Program-made: the position numbers and the translations under genes | Notes under the pieces: generated by a model | Told to the model about the DNA's origin: nothing | Seen by the model: only the letters and a program-made list of their open reading frames with translations | Database searches by the model: none | Part shown: positions 17,642 to 27,489 of the stretch, in pieces | How positions within the stretch are numbered: the first letter of the stretch is position 1 | Layout: the number at the start of each line of letters is the position of its first letter | Assembly: GCA_947170725.1 (NCBI GenBank) | Contig: CAMVUM010000014.1 | Span: 1-64,000 of the forward strand | Direction of reading: 5' to 3' | Length of the DNA: 64,000 bases | From: an uncultured Prevotella sp. | Lineage (GTDB): Bacteria > Bacteroidota > Bacteroidia > Bacteroidales > Bacteroidaceae

Positions 17642-18835
17642 GTGAAACGATTAAAGAACATATCAGACATAATTATAATTGGGATTTTTGCATTAATTTT
17701 CAATGCCGTCACACCCGCTTCCGCCCAAAGCACCACTACCCAGACCGACTCTATCGAAGTCAGCCTCCTGACATGTTCGCCTCATGATGAAATTTACAGT
17801 CTTTACGGACATACATCCATACGATACAGAAATCTAAAAACCGGTGAAGACTGGGCCTTCAACTATGGTATTTTCAGTTTCAAGAAGCCTTTCTTCGCTC
17901 TTCGCTTCGCTTTGGGACAAACAGATTATGAGCTTGGTGTCGTTCCATTCGAAGTTTTCAGACGGGAATATCAAAAATTTGGAAGCCAGGTCGTAGAACA
18001 GGTTCTGAACATCAGTGATTCGGAAAAGCAAAGAATCTACTATGCATTAGACGAAAACTATAAACCGCAGAACCGTGTTTATAGGTACAATTTCTTTTAT
18101 GACAATTGTACCACCCGCGCCAGAGACATCATAGAAAAATGTATTGACGGCAAGATAGAATATCCATCGGATAACGGCAACGATGTCCCTACCTATCGTG
18201 AAATAATACACGAACACACAAGAAACCACCCATGGGCTGCCGTAGGGAATGACTTATGCCTTGGATTCAAAGCTGACACGAAAACAAATGCTCGAGAACA
18301 GCAATTCATTCCATCACGACTGATGTATGATTTCGACCGCGCACAAATATATAAAAACGGCGAATACAAGCCGCTTGTCAAAACACGCAATATCGTTGTC
18401 GCGCCAGGCGTACAGATAATAGAGAAAGGTTTTCCCCTGTCTCCCGCAGTATGTGCGATAATATTATTCATCGCTTCCGTATTAATAGCTCTTATTGAAT
18501 ACAAGAGAAACCGAATATATATAATGTGGGATGCTGCATTGATGTTCACACTTGGAGTCGCCGGCATCATAACAACGACGCTCCTTTTCTCCGAGCATCC
18601 TACGACAAGCACAAATTTACAGGTGCTGCTACTCAATCCGATACACCTCTTCTTCATACCAAAAGTATTAAGAAAGAGAAGTACAATCTACTGGAATTAT
18701 CTGACATTCACAATAATTTTGTTCTTTATCGGCTCTTTTTTTCAAGATTATGCAGAAGGAATGATGATTGTGGCATTATCTTTGCTAACAAGATGTTGGA
18801 TACATATAAAATCCCAGTCACTAAAGAAGAGATAA
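17642..18835 (+). CDS. DUF4105 (Lnb-N-like) membrane protein
   Basis: 397 residues from GTG 17642 (upstream codons run through the promoter). Signal peptide or anchor at about residues 5-28, ending in PASAQ. The DUF4105 domain (about 40-270) contains the conserved segments YGHTSIRYRN and YDNCTTRARD; several membrane spans follow at the C-terminus (about 278-390). The domain also occurs at the N-terminus of lacto-N-biosidase proteins, but its role is unknown. The paired His and Cys motifs recall permuted papain-like hydrolases (inference). The next gene starts 3 bp after the stop, so the two are co-transcribed. Confidence 0.82.
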   Translation: MKRLKNISDIIIIGIFALIFNAVTPASAQSTTTQTDSIEVSLLTCSPHDEIYSLYGHTSIRYRNLKTGEDWAFNYGIFSFKKPFFALRFALGQTDYELGVVPFEVFRREYQKFGSQVVEQVLNISDSEKQRIYYALDENYKPQNRVYRYNFFYDNCTTRARDIIEKCIDGKIEYPSDNGNDVPTYREIIHEHTRNHPWAAVGNDLCLGFKADTKTNAREQQFIPSRLMYDFDRAQIYKNGEYKPLVKTRNIVVAPGVQIIEKGFPLSPAVCAIILFIASVLIALIEYKRNRIYIMWDAALMFTLGVAGIITTTLLFSEHPTTSTNLQVLLLNPIHLFFIPKVLRKRSTIYWNYLTFTIILFFIGSFFQDYAEGMMIVALSLLTRCWIHIKSQSLKKR

Positions 18836-18838
18836 CGA

Positions 18839-20404
18839 ATGAGATATATACCATTAACACTATTTGCTATACTTGCCGTAACAGGCAATGCGCAAGAGCA
18901 AGCAATAAAATCGGCTCCTAAGTTGGTCGTAAACATAACGATTGACCAATTTCGTAGCGATTACATGGAAGCATTCGCACCTCTTTATGACGAATACGGG
19001 TTCAAACGCCTTTTAAGGGGCGGCATTGTATATACAAACACCGCCTATCCGTTTTCTCCTATTGACAGAGCATCGGCCATTTCATCCATATACACCGGCA
19101 CTACACCTTATTATAATAGTATAGTCGGGGCCAGATGGCTGAACAAAGAAACTCTGCGTCCTGTATATTGCGTTGACGACGACAAATATACAGGCTATCT
19201 GACAAGCGATAAGTCATCCCCCAAGAACCTTAGTACTTCAACAATAGGAGACGAACTTAAAGTCGCGACAAACGGGAAATCCATAGTCTATAGCATCGCC
19301 CCTTTCCGCGATGCTGCTATTCTTTCTGCCGGACATGCTGCCGATGGAGCCATTTGGATTGATGACAACAATGGATATTGGTGTTCATCCTCATATTATT
19401 TCAAGACTCCCACCTCATGGTTGCAGGCATACAACAGTCTTAACTCCCTGACCAAAATCGTTGAGGTTGACTGGCAGCCTATCAATAGATTATCCGGCAA
19501 TTTCAGCTATTTCATGACCGGCGGAATGCAACAGCCGTTCAAGCATAAGTTCACTGGAACGAGAAGATTCCGGGAATATAAATCCAGCGGACTTGTCAAC
19601 GGCAGCATAACCGATATTGCCCTGCTATGCTTCAACAGCAATGCCATGGGAAGCGATGCCATAACCGACTGTCTGAACATAACATACTACGCCGGCAATT
19701 TCGATCACAAGCCACTAAACGAATGCCAGATGGAGCTGCAGGACACGTATGTCCGCCTTGACAGGGAAATCGGCAGACTTGTCACCGAAATTGAAAACAA
19801 AATCGGCAAAAAGAATGTTCTGTTCGTCATCACTAGTACTGGCTATACTGACGAAGAGAACGTTGATTATGCGAAGTTCAATATACCGGCAGGCACATTC
19901 AACATAAACCGCACATCAAATCTTCTGAACATGTATTTGGGTGCGATTTGGGGACAAGGAAAATATGTGGAGACATGTTTTGGTCCACAAATATTCCTGA
20001 ATCATAAATTATTAGAACAGAAGCAGATAAGCCTGACCGATGCAACTAAACGTTCACAAGAGTTCTTGCTTCAAATATCTGGTGTCCGCAATGTCTATAC
20101 ATCACTGCAACTATCATCTGACAACAATCAGAATACATATAAAATCCGTAACGGTTTCCATCCGGAGCGCAACGGAGATGTTCTTATTGAAGTCACTCCA
20201 GGATGGCGTCTGATAAATGAAGATTATCAGGAAGACCAGCTATACAGAGCTTCATTTATCCAGTTCCCTCTCATAATCTATGGAACGGACATAAAATCAG
20301 AACGCATCAATACTCCAATAACCATCGACCGGATAGCTCCTACTATAGCAAAGGCTATACGGATCCGCGCGCCAAATGCAAGTTCTGCAGAACCGTTATT
20401 TTAA
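18839..20404 (+). CDS. Alkaline-phosphatase-superfamily protein, probably catalytically inactive
   Basis: 521 residues with a signal peptide (about 1-18, VTGNAQ), so periplasmic. Overall it follows PafA-like alkaline phosphatases: an early Asp in NITIDQFRSD (D36), the region before IYTGTTP (85-90) where the nucleophile sits (here Ser rather than the usual GHAT Thr), and QDTYVRLDREI (301-311). Where active members carry a DxxxHxxG metal motif this protein has TYYAGNFDHKP (282-292), and where they carry TADHG it has ITSTGYTDEE (331-340). Both metal-ligand motifs therefore seem lost. Co-transcribed with the DUF4105 gene. The fold is secure; absence of activity is an inference from motifs. Confidence 0.8.
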   Translation: MRYIPLTLFAILAVTGNAQEQAIKSAPKLVVNITIDQFRSDYMEAFAPLYDEYGFKRLLRGGIVYTNTAYPFSPIDRASAISSIYTGTTPYYNSIVGARWLNKETLRPVYCVDDDKYTGYLTSDKSSPKNLSTSTIGDELKVATNGKSIVYSIAPFRDAAILSAGHAADGAIWIDDNNGYWCSSSYYFKTPTSWLQAYNSLNSLTKIVEVDWQPINRLSGNFSYFMTGGMQQPFKHKFTGTRRFREYKSSGLVNGSITDIALLCFNSNAMGSDAITDCLNITYYAGNFDHKPLNECQMELQDTYVRLDREIGRLVTEIENKIGKKNVLFVITSTGYTDEENVDYAKFNIPAGTFNINRTSNLLNMYLGAIWGQGKYVETCFGPQIFLNHKLLEQKQISLTDATKRSQEFLLQISGVRNVYTSLQLSSDNNQNTYKIRNGFHPERNGDVLIEVTPGWRLINEDYQEDQLYRASFIQFPLIIYGTDIKSERINTPITIDRIAPTIAKAIRIRAPNASSAEPLF

Positions 20405-20466
20405 TGAGAGATAAAACAAAAATAGTCACAAGTGCCCAGGCACATTTAATATAATAAACAATCAAT

Positions 20467-23400
20467 ATGAATTTCAATAAATTATTAAAATCAATATTTG
20501 GCGACAAATCTTCAAGGGATATGAAACTCATCCAGCCTTTGGTTGAGAAAGTAAAGGCCGCATACCCCGAAATTGCGAAGTTGGATAATGATGCCTTACG
20601 TGCAAGAACAGCACAAATACGCAAGAACATACAGGATTCAGCAAACGAGCAGAAAGCCAAGATAGCAGAACTGAAAAACAAGATAGAAGAAACTCCCATC
20701 GACGAGCGCGAGGGTATTTTCAACCAGATAGACAAATTGGAGAAGGATGTTTTGGAAATCTACGAGAAGGCCTTGAATGAAGCCATGCCCGAAGTATTTG
20801 CCATCGTAAAAGAAACAGCCAAAAGATTTGCAGAAAACGAAGAGACCATTGTTACCGCAACGGATTTCGACCGTGAACTGGCAGCAGACCCGCGCAAGGA
20901 TTTCGTTACGATTGACGGAGACAAAGCCATATACCACAATCATTGGACAGCCGGCGGCAATGACCTTAAATGGGAAATGATTCATTATGACGTACAGCTA
21001 TTCGGAGGCGTTGTGCTCCACCAGGGAAAGATTGCGGAAATGGCTACTGGTGAGGGTAAGACCCTCGTCGCAACGCTGCCGGTGTTCCTCAACGCCTTGA
21101 CTGGCAACGGTGTCCACGTTGTTACGGTGAACGACTACCTTGCCAAACGAGATTCGGAGTGGATGGGACCACTTTATGAGTTCCACGGTCTTTCCGTTGA
21201 CTGTATCGACAAACACCAGCCCAACTCTCCGGCCCGCCGCAAGGCATATATGGCAGACATTACGTTTGGCACCAACAACGAGTTCGGTTTCGACTACCTG
21301 CGTGACAACATGGCCGTATCACCGGCCGATCTCGTACAGCGGGCTCACAACTACGCCATCGTTGACGAGGTTGACTCCGTGCTCGTTGACGATGCACGTA
21401 CGCCGCTCATCATTTCCGGCCCTGTACCCAAAGGCGACGTGCAGATGTTTGAAGAATATCAGCCGCTTGTAGAACATCTTTTTGAAGTACAGCGCAAACT
21501 TGCCACACAATATCTCGCCGATGCAAAGCAGAAAATCAGCGAGGGAAAGATGAAGAATGACCAGAAACTTACGGAAGAAGGTTTCCTGTCACTTTTCCGT
21601 TCACACAAAGCTCTTCCCAAAAACAAGCCGCTCATAAAATACCTGTCGGAAGAAGGTATTAAGGCTGGAATGCTCAAGACGGAAGAGACCTACATGGAAA
21701 ACAACAACAGACGTATGCCTGAGGCCGTTGAGCCCCTTTATTTCGTCGTTGACGAGAAACTGAACTCATGCGACCTCACCGATAAGGGAACCGACTGGCT
21801 TGCCAAACAGGTCAACGACAAAGAACTATTCGTTCTTCCAGATATCGCATCCCAGCTCTCCGCTCTCGAAAACGAGAATAATCTCAGCGACCAGGAGCGT
21901 CTTGACAAGAAAGACCAGATGCTCAACCACTATGCCGTTCAAAGTGAACGCGTCCACACCCTCCAGCAGCTGTTGAAGGCATATACTATGTTCAACAAGG
22001 ATGACGAATATGTAGTTATAGATGGAGAAGTGAAGATTGTGGACGAGCAGACCGGCCGTATTATGGAAGGCCGCCGCTGGAGCGACGGTCTCCACCAAGC
22101 TGTGGAAGCCAAAGAGCATGTCAAGGTAGAGGCTGCGACACAGACATTTGCAACAATCACGCTCCAGAATTACTTCCGTATGTATCACAAGCTGTCAGGT
22201 ATGACCGGAACGGCATCAACAGAAGCCGGTGAGTTCTGGGACATCTACAAGCTTGATGTCGTTGAAATTCCTACCAATCGTCCCGTTCAACGCAAGGATA
22301 TGGATGACCGCATCTACAAGACGGCACGTGCAAAATACAATGCTGTGATAGAGGAAATCGAAAAAATGCGCAACGCCGGACGGCCGGTTCTCGTCGGAAC
22401 GACCTCCGTCGAGATTTCAGAGCTTCTTTCAAAAATGCTCAACATGCGCAAGATACCCCATCAGGTGCTCAACGCCAAGCTGCACCAGAAGGAAGCCGAC
22501 ATCGTTGCACTTGCCGGACAAAGCATCAACGGCCTCGGCTCCGTCACAATTGCAACCAACATGGCCGGCCGTGGTACCGACATCAAACTTTCCCCGGAAG
22601 TGAAAGCAGCCGGCGGACTTGCTATCATCGGAACCGAGCGTCACGAGAGCCGCCGTGTAGACCGCCAGCTTCGCGGACGTGCCGGCCGTCAGGGAGACCC
22701 CGGTTCATCAGTATTCTTCATTTCTCTTGAAGACAAACTTATGAGACTTTTCGGTTCTGAGAGAATTACATTCCTCATGGACAAGTTCGGCTTCAAGGAT
22801 GACGATGTCATTGAGAACTCAATGTTGTCAAAACAGATTGAACGCGCACAGCGTAAAGTCGAAGAAAACAACTTCGGTATCCGCAAGCGTCTTCTCGAAT
22901 ATGACGACGTAATGAACAAGCAGCGCACCGTTGTCTATGAGAAGCGCCGCCATGCCCTCATGGGTGAGCGTATCGGCATGGACATAACAAACATCATCTG
23001 GGATCGTGTCGCAAACATCATCGAGACCAATGACTATGAAGGCTGCAAAGAAGAGTTCCTTCATATCTTTGCAATGGAAGTTCCGTTCACATACGACCAG
23101 TTCTCTAACATGAGCAAGGACGCTCTCTCGGAAAGTGCATTCCAGATTGCCATTGAGACATTCAAGCGTAAGACTGAGCGCATCGAGTCCGTTGCATGGC
23201 CCATCATCAAGCAGGTTTATGAAAACCAAGGAGCCATCTACGAGCGCATAATGGTGCCTATCACCGACGGTCGCCGCATGTACAACATCCCTTGCGATCT
23301 GAAAGAAGCATACGAGACCGAATGTAAGAGCGTCGTCAAGCAGTTTGAGAAAATGATTCTCCTCCACATAATTGACGACTGTTGGAAGGAAAATCTTCGC

Positions 23401-23814
23401 GAACTTGACGACTTGAAGCATAGTGTTCAGAATGCGTCCTACGAGCAGAAAGACCCGTTGCTCATCTTCAAGCTTGAAAGTGTGAAGCTCTTCGACAACA
23501 TGGTGAACACAATGAACAACCGCATCACAGGTATTCTCATGCGCAGCGCCATTCCCGAGATGCAACAACAGGAAATGCCAGAAGCCGCACCTGCAGAACC
23601 GCAGCCGCAGCGTCAACAATACACTGAGACAAAGCAGAATCTCAATGAGGAGCAGCTCACCGACCAGAATCAGGCAGTCGCAGCGGCACAGGACACACGC
23701 AGCAGCCAAGCTAACGCACCGATTGTGAAAGACAAATTGCCTGGGCGCAACGATCTATGCCCATGCGGAAGCGGCAAGAAATTCAAAAATTGCCACGGAC
23801 GCGGACTCGTATAA
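20467..23814 (+). CDS. secA: Preprotein translocase ATPase SecA
   Basis: 1115 residues, long as in other Bacteroidota. SecA is the cytoplasmic motor that drives precursor proteins through SecYEG. Walker A is in MATGEGKT (192-199), followed by [10 protein letters not shown], the DEVD Walker B motif and the second nucleotide-binding domain with [10 protein letters not shown]. The C-terminus ends in a zinc-binding SEC-C motif [14 protein letters not shown], preceded by a Gln/Pro/Ala-rich linker. A charged insertion of about 70 residues (50-120) lies before the first ATPase motifs. ATG at 20467, 62 bp after the preceding gene. A strong terminator follows. Confidence 0.98.
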   Translation: MNFNKLLKSIFGDKSSRDMKLIQPLVEKVKAAYPEIAKLDNDALRARTAQIRKNIQDSANEQKAKIAELKNKIEETPIDEREGIFNQIDKLEKDVLEIYEKALNEAMPEVFAIVKETAKRFAENEETIVTATDFDRELAADPRKDFVTIDGDKAIYHNHWTAGGNDLKWEMIHYDVQLFGGVVLHQGKIAEMATGEGKTLVATLPVFLNALTGNGVHVVTVNDYLAKRDSEWMGPLYEFHGLSVDCIDKHQPNSPARRKAYMADITFGTNNEFGFDYLRDNMAVSPADLVQRAHNYAIVDEVDSVLVDDARTPLIISGPVPKGDVQMFEEYQPLVEHLFEVQRKLATQYLADAKQKISEGKMKNDQKLTEEGFLSLFRSHKALPKNKPLIKYLSEEGIKAGMLKTEETYMENNNRRMPEAVEPLYFVVDEKLNSCDLTDKGTDWLAKQVNDKELFVLPDIASQLSALENENNLSDQERLDKKDQMLNHYAVQSERVHTLQQLLKAYTMFNKDDEYVVIDGEVKIVDEQTGRIMEGRRWSDGLHQAVEAKEHVKVEAATQTFATITLQNYFRMYHKLSGMTGTASTEAGEFWDIYKLDVVEIPTNRPVQRKDMDDRIYKTARAKYNAVIEEIEKMRNAGRPVLVGTTSVEISELLSKMLNMRKIPHQVLNAKLHQKEADIVALAGQSINGLGSVTIATNMAGRGTDIKLSPEVKAAGGLAIIGTERHESRRVDRQLRGRAGRQGDPGSSVFFISLEDKLMRLFGSERITFLMDKFGFKDDDVIENSMLSKQIERAQRKVEENNFGIRKRLLEYDDVMNKQRTVVYEKRRHALMGERIGMDITNIIWDRVANIIETNDYEGCKEEFLHIFAMEVPFTYDQFSNMSKDALSESAFQIAIETFKRKTERIESVAWPIIKQVYENQGAIYERIMVPITDGRRMYNIPCDLKEAYETECKSVVKQFEKMILLHIIDDCWKENLRELDDLKHSVQNASYEQKDPLLIFKLESVKLFDNMVNTMNNRITGILMRSAIPEMQQQEMPEAAPAEPQPQRQQYTETKQNLNEEQLTDQNQAVAAAQDTRSSQANAPIVKDKLPGRNDLCPCGSGKKFKNCHGRGLV

Positions 23815-23831
23815 ATATCAAAAGTAAATTC

Positions 23832-23884
23832 AGAAGCGTCCGGAAGCCGGTGGGAACACCGTTCTTCCGGACGCTTCTTTTTAT
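23832..23884 (+). terminator. Intrinsic terminator after secA
   Basis: Perfect 15-bp stem AGAAGCGTCCGGAAG (23832-23846) with 23864-23878, then a T-rich stretch. The following ABC gene starts 17 bp later. Confidence 0.85.
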
Positions 23885-23900
23885 CATTAAATCAATCAAC

Positions 23901-24659
23901 GTGAACAAATCCCATTCTACCATAATATCAATAAACGGTCTCAAAAAAAATCTGAACTCCGGATTTTCCATCGACATACCCGACTTCAAAATCAATAATG
24001 GAGAAATTCTCGGCCTCGTCGGCAATAACGGTGCCGGGAAGACAACAATGTTCAGACTCATGCTTGATTTGCTCAAAGCAGACGAGGGCACCATAACGAT
24101 GACTGTAAGTACAGATGACAGCCAACCGGAAACACAGCAACAGAAAATAACCATATCTGAGAGCGAGGTATGGAAGCAACACATCGGAGCATATATCGAC
24201 GAAGGATTTCTCATCGACTTTCTCACGGCAGAGGAATATTTCGATTTTTTGGGAAAGATTTCAGAAATCAGCCAAGACACTGTCCGGCTCAACCTTCAGA
24301 GCTTTGACCATTTCACCAACAACGAAATTTTCGGCAAGAAGAAACTGATACGCAACATGTCTGCCGGCAACAAGCAGAAAATCGGTATCATGTCTGCCTT
24401 TTTCAGACATCCCGACGTTGTAATTCTCGACGAGCCGTTCAACTATCTTGACCCCACGGGCCAGAATATTCTGAAGAACATAATCACCGAATATGCCGGC
24501 CAAACCGGCAACACGGTCATCATCAGCAGTCACAATCTGTCCCACACCGTGGATATATGCTCCCGCATTGTCCTGCTCGAACACGGACACATAATCCGCT
24601 ACATACCTAATAATGATGTCAATGCGGTCATAGAATTGAAGAAATATTTTGAAACATAA
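23901..24659 (+). CDS. ABC transporter ATP-binding protein (no permease nearby)
   Basis: 252 residues from GTG 23901; the longer open frame runs back through the secA terminator and secA itself. Walker A is GNNGAGKTT, Walker B VVILDEPFNYLDP, the signature loop the divergent MSAGNKQK, and the H-loop SSHN. This resembles the ATPases of small ABC-2 or export systems. No membrane partner lies next to it: secA is upstream and feoAB downstream, each separated by its own signals. A permease elsewhere is assumed. Expression may depend on read-through of the secA terminator, as no TAnnTTTG box is obvious. Confidence 0.85.
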   Translation: MNKSHSTIISINGLKKNLNSGFSIDIPDFKINNGEILGLVGNNGAGKTTMFRLMLDLLKADEGTITMTVSTDDSQPETQQQKITISESEVWKQHIGAYIDEGFLIDFLTAEEYFDFLGKISEISQDTVRLNLQSFDHFTNNEIFGKKKLIRNMSAGNKQKIGIMSAFFRHPDVVILDEPFNYLDPTGQNILKNIITEYAGQTGNTVIISSHNLSHTVDICSRIVLLEHGHIIRYIPNNDVNAVIELKKYFET

Positions 24660-24707
24660 GCCGCCGGTATCATCATTTATAGGTATTTTGAGATATGGTA
24701 ATGCCTA

Positions 24708-24724
24708 TTGCAATCGCATTGTAA
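24708..24724 (+). promoter_or_regulatory. Possible operator upstream of feoAB
   Basis: 17-bp dyad TTGCAATCGCATTGTAA (CAAT and ATTG around CGC, one outer mismatch), lying 11 bp upstream of the feoAB -7 box. It overlaps where the -33 element should be, a good place for a repressor. Whether the repressor is Fur (encoded at 47397) is unknown. Confidence 0.4.
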
Positions 24725-24735
24725 CAAAAAAGTCG

Positions 24736-24743
24736 TACTTTTG
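24736..24743 (+). promoter_or_regulatory. -7 box for feoAB
   Basis: TACTTTTG (TAnnTTTG), 20 bp before the ATG at 24764. Confidence 0.65.
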
Positions 24744-24763
24744 CAGTAAAATATCATTCAATC

Positions 24764-27307
24764 ATGAAACTTTCCGAACTAAAAACAGGTGAAAAAGGAG
24801 TTATTGTAAAGGTGCTGGGACACGGAGGCTTCCGGAAGCGCATCGTAGAGATGGGCTTCATCAAGGGCAAGATTGTGGAAGTCCTTCTCAACGCGCCGCT
24901 TCAGGATCCTGTGAAATATAAAGTAATGGGCTATGAAGTATCACTGAGACATGACGAGGCGGAAATGATAGAAATCATTTCCACTGACGAGGCACACGAT
25001 CTTGGCAAGAATGAGAAAGCCCACCCCACTTCACCCATAAGCAACAATGACGCATGCGACTTCACGCTGACTGACAAGCAGCTGCGTGACGCCGCAATGA
25101 AGAAACGCCGAACCATCAACGTAGCACTGGTAGGCAACCCCAACTGCGGCAAGACGTCGCTTTTCAATTTCGCCTCCGGCGCTCATGAACGTGTCGGCAA
25201 CTATTCCGGTGTCACCGTCGACGCAAAGGAAGGTCGGGCGACGTTCGAGGGATATGAGTTCAACCTCGTTGACCTCCCCGGAACCTATTCCCTTTCGGCC
25301 TACAGCCCCGAGGAGCTGTACGTCCGCAAGCAGATCATAGAAAAGACACCGGACGTCATCATTAACGTCATTGACGCAAGCAACATTGAACGCAACCTCT
25401 ATCTGACAACCCAGCTCGTAGATATGCACCTCCGCATGATATGCGCCCTCAACATGTTCGACGAATTTGAGACCCGCGGCGACAGACTTGACTACAAGAA
25501 GCTGAGCTGCCTATTCGGTGTGCCGATGATACCGACGGTGTTCAAGACCGGCCGAGGTGTTGAACTGCTCTTCCACATGATCATCAACATGTATGAAGGT
25601 GTCGACTTCCTTGACGACAAAGGTAATATCAATCCGGAGGTGGCTGCCGACATACAGCAGTGGCACAACACCTACAGCAAAGATGTCACAGCCGACCACG
25701 GCGAAGACTTCGCCCATGGAGAACGGCCAAACAACAGTGTTTATAGGCATATCCACCTCAACCACGGACCGCTGATAGAGTCATGTATCGAGGCAGTCAA
25801 GACGGAGTTGCAACACGACGAGCAAATCCGCCACAGATATTCTACACGCTATCTTTCCATAAAACTTCTCGAAAACGACTCCGAAACGGAGAACCTTGTG
25901 CGCTCACTGCCCAACAGCCGTCAGATAATGGATGTACGAGACAGTCAGGCCGCCAGAATCCGCAAGGAGACCAAGGAAGACAGCGAGACGGCCATAATGG
26001 ACGCCAAATACGGTTTCATACACGGCGCACTTCAGGAATCGGAATATGAAGAGGGAAAGAAGCAGGACACATATCAGGTGACCCACGTTCTCGACAGCAT
26101 CATCACCAACAAGTATGTAGGATTCCCACTGTTCTTCCTATTCCTCTATGCCATGTTCCAGGTGACGTTCTCCCTCGGCCAGTACCCGATGGACTGGATT
26201 GAGAGCGGTGTTTCGGCCCTCGGCGAGTGGTGCTCCTCTTCCCTGCCCGATGGTCCGCTGAAGGACATGTTGGTTGACGGAGTGATCGGAGGTGTCGGTG
26301 CTGTGATTGTCTTCCTCCCGCAGATTCTCATCCTCTACGCTTTCATATCATTTATGGAGGACTCCGGCTACATGGCCCGCGCCGCTTTCATTATGGACAA
26401 GCTGATGCACAAGATGGGACTGCACGGCAAGTCGTTCATTCCGCTTATAATGGGATTCGGATGCAACGTACCTGCCGTCATGGCCACCCGCACCATCGAG
26501 AGCCGTCGCTCACGTCTCATAACTATGCTCATTCTGCCGATGATAAGCTGTTCGGCCCGCCTGCCGATATACATCATGATTACCGGCACGTTCTTTGCGG
26601 CCCAATACCGCAGCCTCGTAATGCTTTCCCTCTATGCCATCGGTATTCTGATGGCTGTCATCATGAGCCGCATTTTCAGCCGCTGGCTTGTCAAAGGTGA
26701 AGACACGCCGTTCGTGATGGAACTTCCGCCCTACCGTTTCCCTACGGCCAAAGCAACATTCCGTCATACGTGGGAGAAAGGCAAACAGTATCTCAAGAAG
26801 ATGGGAGGCATCATCCTCGTGGCCAGCATCATTGTATGGGCCTTGGGATATTTCCCTCATGACGACAGCCTTGACACTCAGCAACAACAGGAGCAGAGCT
26901 ACATCGGCCATATAGGCAAAGCCATCGAGCCTGTATTCCGCCTTCAGGGGTTCGACTGGAAACTTGACGTCGGCCTGATTGCCGGTGTCGGCGCGAAGGA
27001 GATTGTGGCGTCAACACTCGGAGTGCTTTACAGTGGTGACGACAGCGTTGCCGATGACACCGTTGAAGATACAGGAAGCAAATATTCAGCGCTCTATCAG
27101 AAGATGTCAGCTGACGGCATTACCCCGCTCATCGCTTTCTGCTACCTGCTCTTCGTACTGATATACTTCCCGTGCATCGCCACCATCGCCGCTATAAAGA
27201 ATGAAAGCGGGTCTTGGAGATGGGCTTTGTTCGCTGCCGGATATACCACCGTACTTGCATGGGGTGTTTCTGCCGCAGTTTATCAGATTGGCAGTATGTT
27301 TGTCTGA
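24764..27307 (+). CDS. feoB: FeoA-FeoB fusion, ferrous iron transporter
   Basis: 847 residues. Residues 1-75 form a FeoA (SH3-like) domain (MKLSELKTGEKGVIVKV). A linker leads to the FeoB G domain with G1 GNPNCGKTS (124-132) and a DLPGTYSLS switch region, then a long GDI-like and linker segment (about 290-450) and two Gate-type membrane domains (about 460-845). It imports Fe2+ across the inner membrane under low-oxygen conditions. Separate feoA and feoB genes are usual in Proteobacteria, but the fusion is common in Bacteroidales. Preceded by a dyad operator candidate and followed by a strong terminator. Confidence 0.97.
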   Translation: MKLSELKTGEKGVIVKVLGHGGFRKRIVEMGFIKGKIVEVLLNAPLQDPVKYKVMGYEVSLRHDEAEMIEIISTDEAHDLGKNEKAHPTSPISNNDACDFTLTDKQLRDAAMKKRRTINVALVGNPNCGKTSLFNFASGAHERVGNYSGVTVDAKEGRATFEGYEFNLVDLPGTYSLSAYSPEELYVRKQIIEKTPDVIINVIDASNIERNLYLTTQLVDMHLRMICALNMFDEFETRGDRLDYKKLSCLFGVPMIPTVFKTGRGVELLFHMIINMYEGVDFLDDKGNINPEVAADIQQWHNTYSKDVTADHGEDFAHGERPNNSVYRHIHLNHGPLIESCIEAVKTELQHDEQIRHRYSTRYLSIKLLENDSETENLVRSLPNSRQIMDVRDSQAARIRKETKEDSETAIMDAKYGFIHGALQESEYEEGKKQDTYQVTHVLDSIITNKYVGFPLFFLFLYAMFQVTFSLGQYPMDWIESGVSALGEWCSSSLPDGPLKDMLVDGVIGGVGAVIVFLPQILILYAFISFMEDSGYMARAAFIMDKLMHKMGLHGKSFIPLIMGFGCNVPAVMATRTIESRRSRLITMLILPMISCSARLPIYIMITGTFFAAQYRSLVMLSLYAIGILMAVIMSRIFSRWLVKGEDTPFVMELPPYRFPTAKATFRHTWEKGKQYLKKMGGIILVASIIVWALGYFPHDDSLDTQQQQEQSYIGHIGKAIEPVFRLQGFDWKLDVGLIAGVGAKEIVASTLGVLYSGDDSVADDTVEDTGSKYSALYQKMSADGITPLIAFCYLLFVLIYFPCIATIAAIKNESGSWRWALFAAGYTTVLAWGVSAAVYQIGSMFV

Positions 27308-27354
27308 ACCCCAAAGTGATTATGTAAGACACCACAAGCTGACAACTTAAGAAA

Positions 27355-27409
27355 GGTGGCGTATTATCATGCAGTTGCTTCAACAAGCATGATGATACGC
27401 CATCTTTTT
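27355..27409 (+). terminator. Intrinsic terminator after feoAB
   Basis: 18-bp stem with two G-U pairs: GGTGGCGTATTATCATGC (27355-27372) with 27387-27404, followed by TTTTT. Confidence 0.85.
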
Positions 27410-27489
27410 CATATAAGAAAGAATAAGCCTACTCATTCTCAAGATGATTCTTGCAGAATATTGGATACCGGTATGTCCAATATTCAAAC

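Noticed and set aside
22828..23709. 293-residue open frame antisense to secA
   Set aside because: Long antisense frames arise from codon bias in the real gene; the sequence has no domain.
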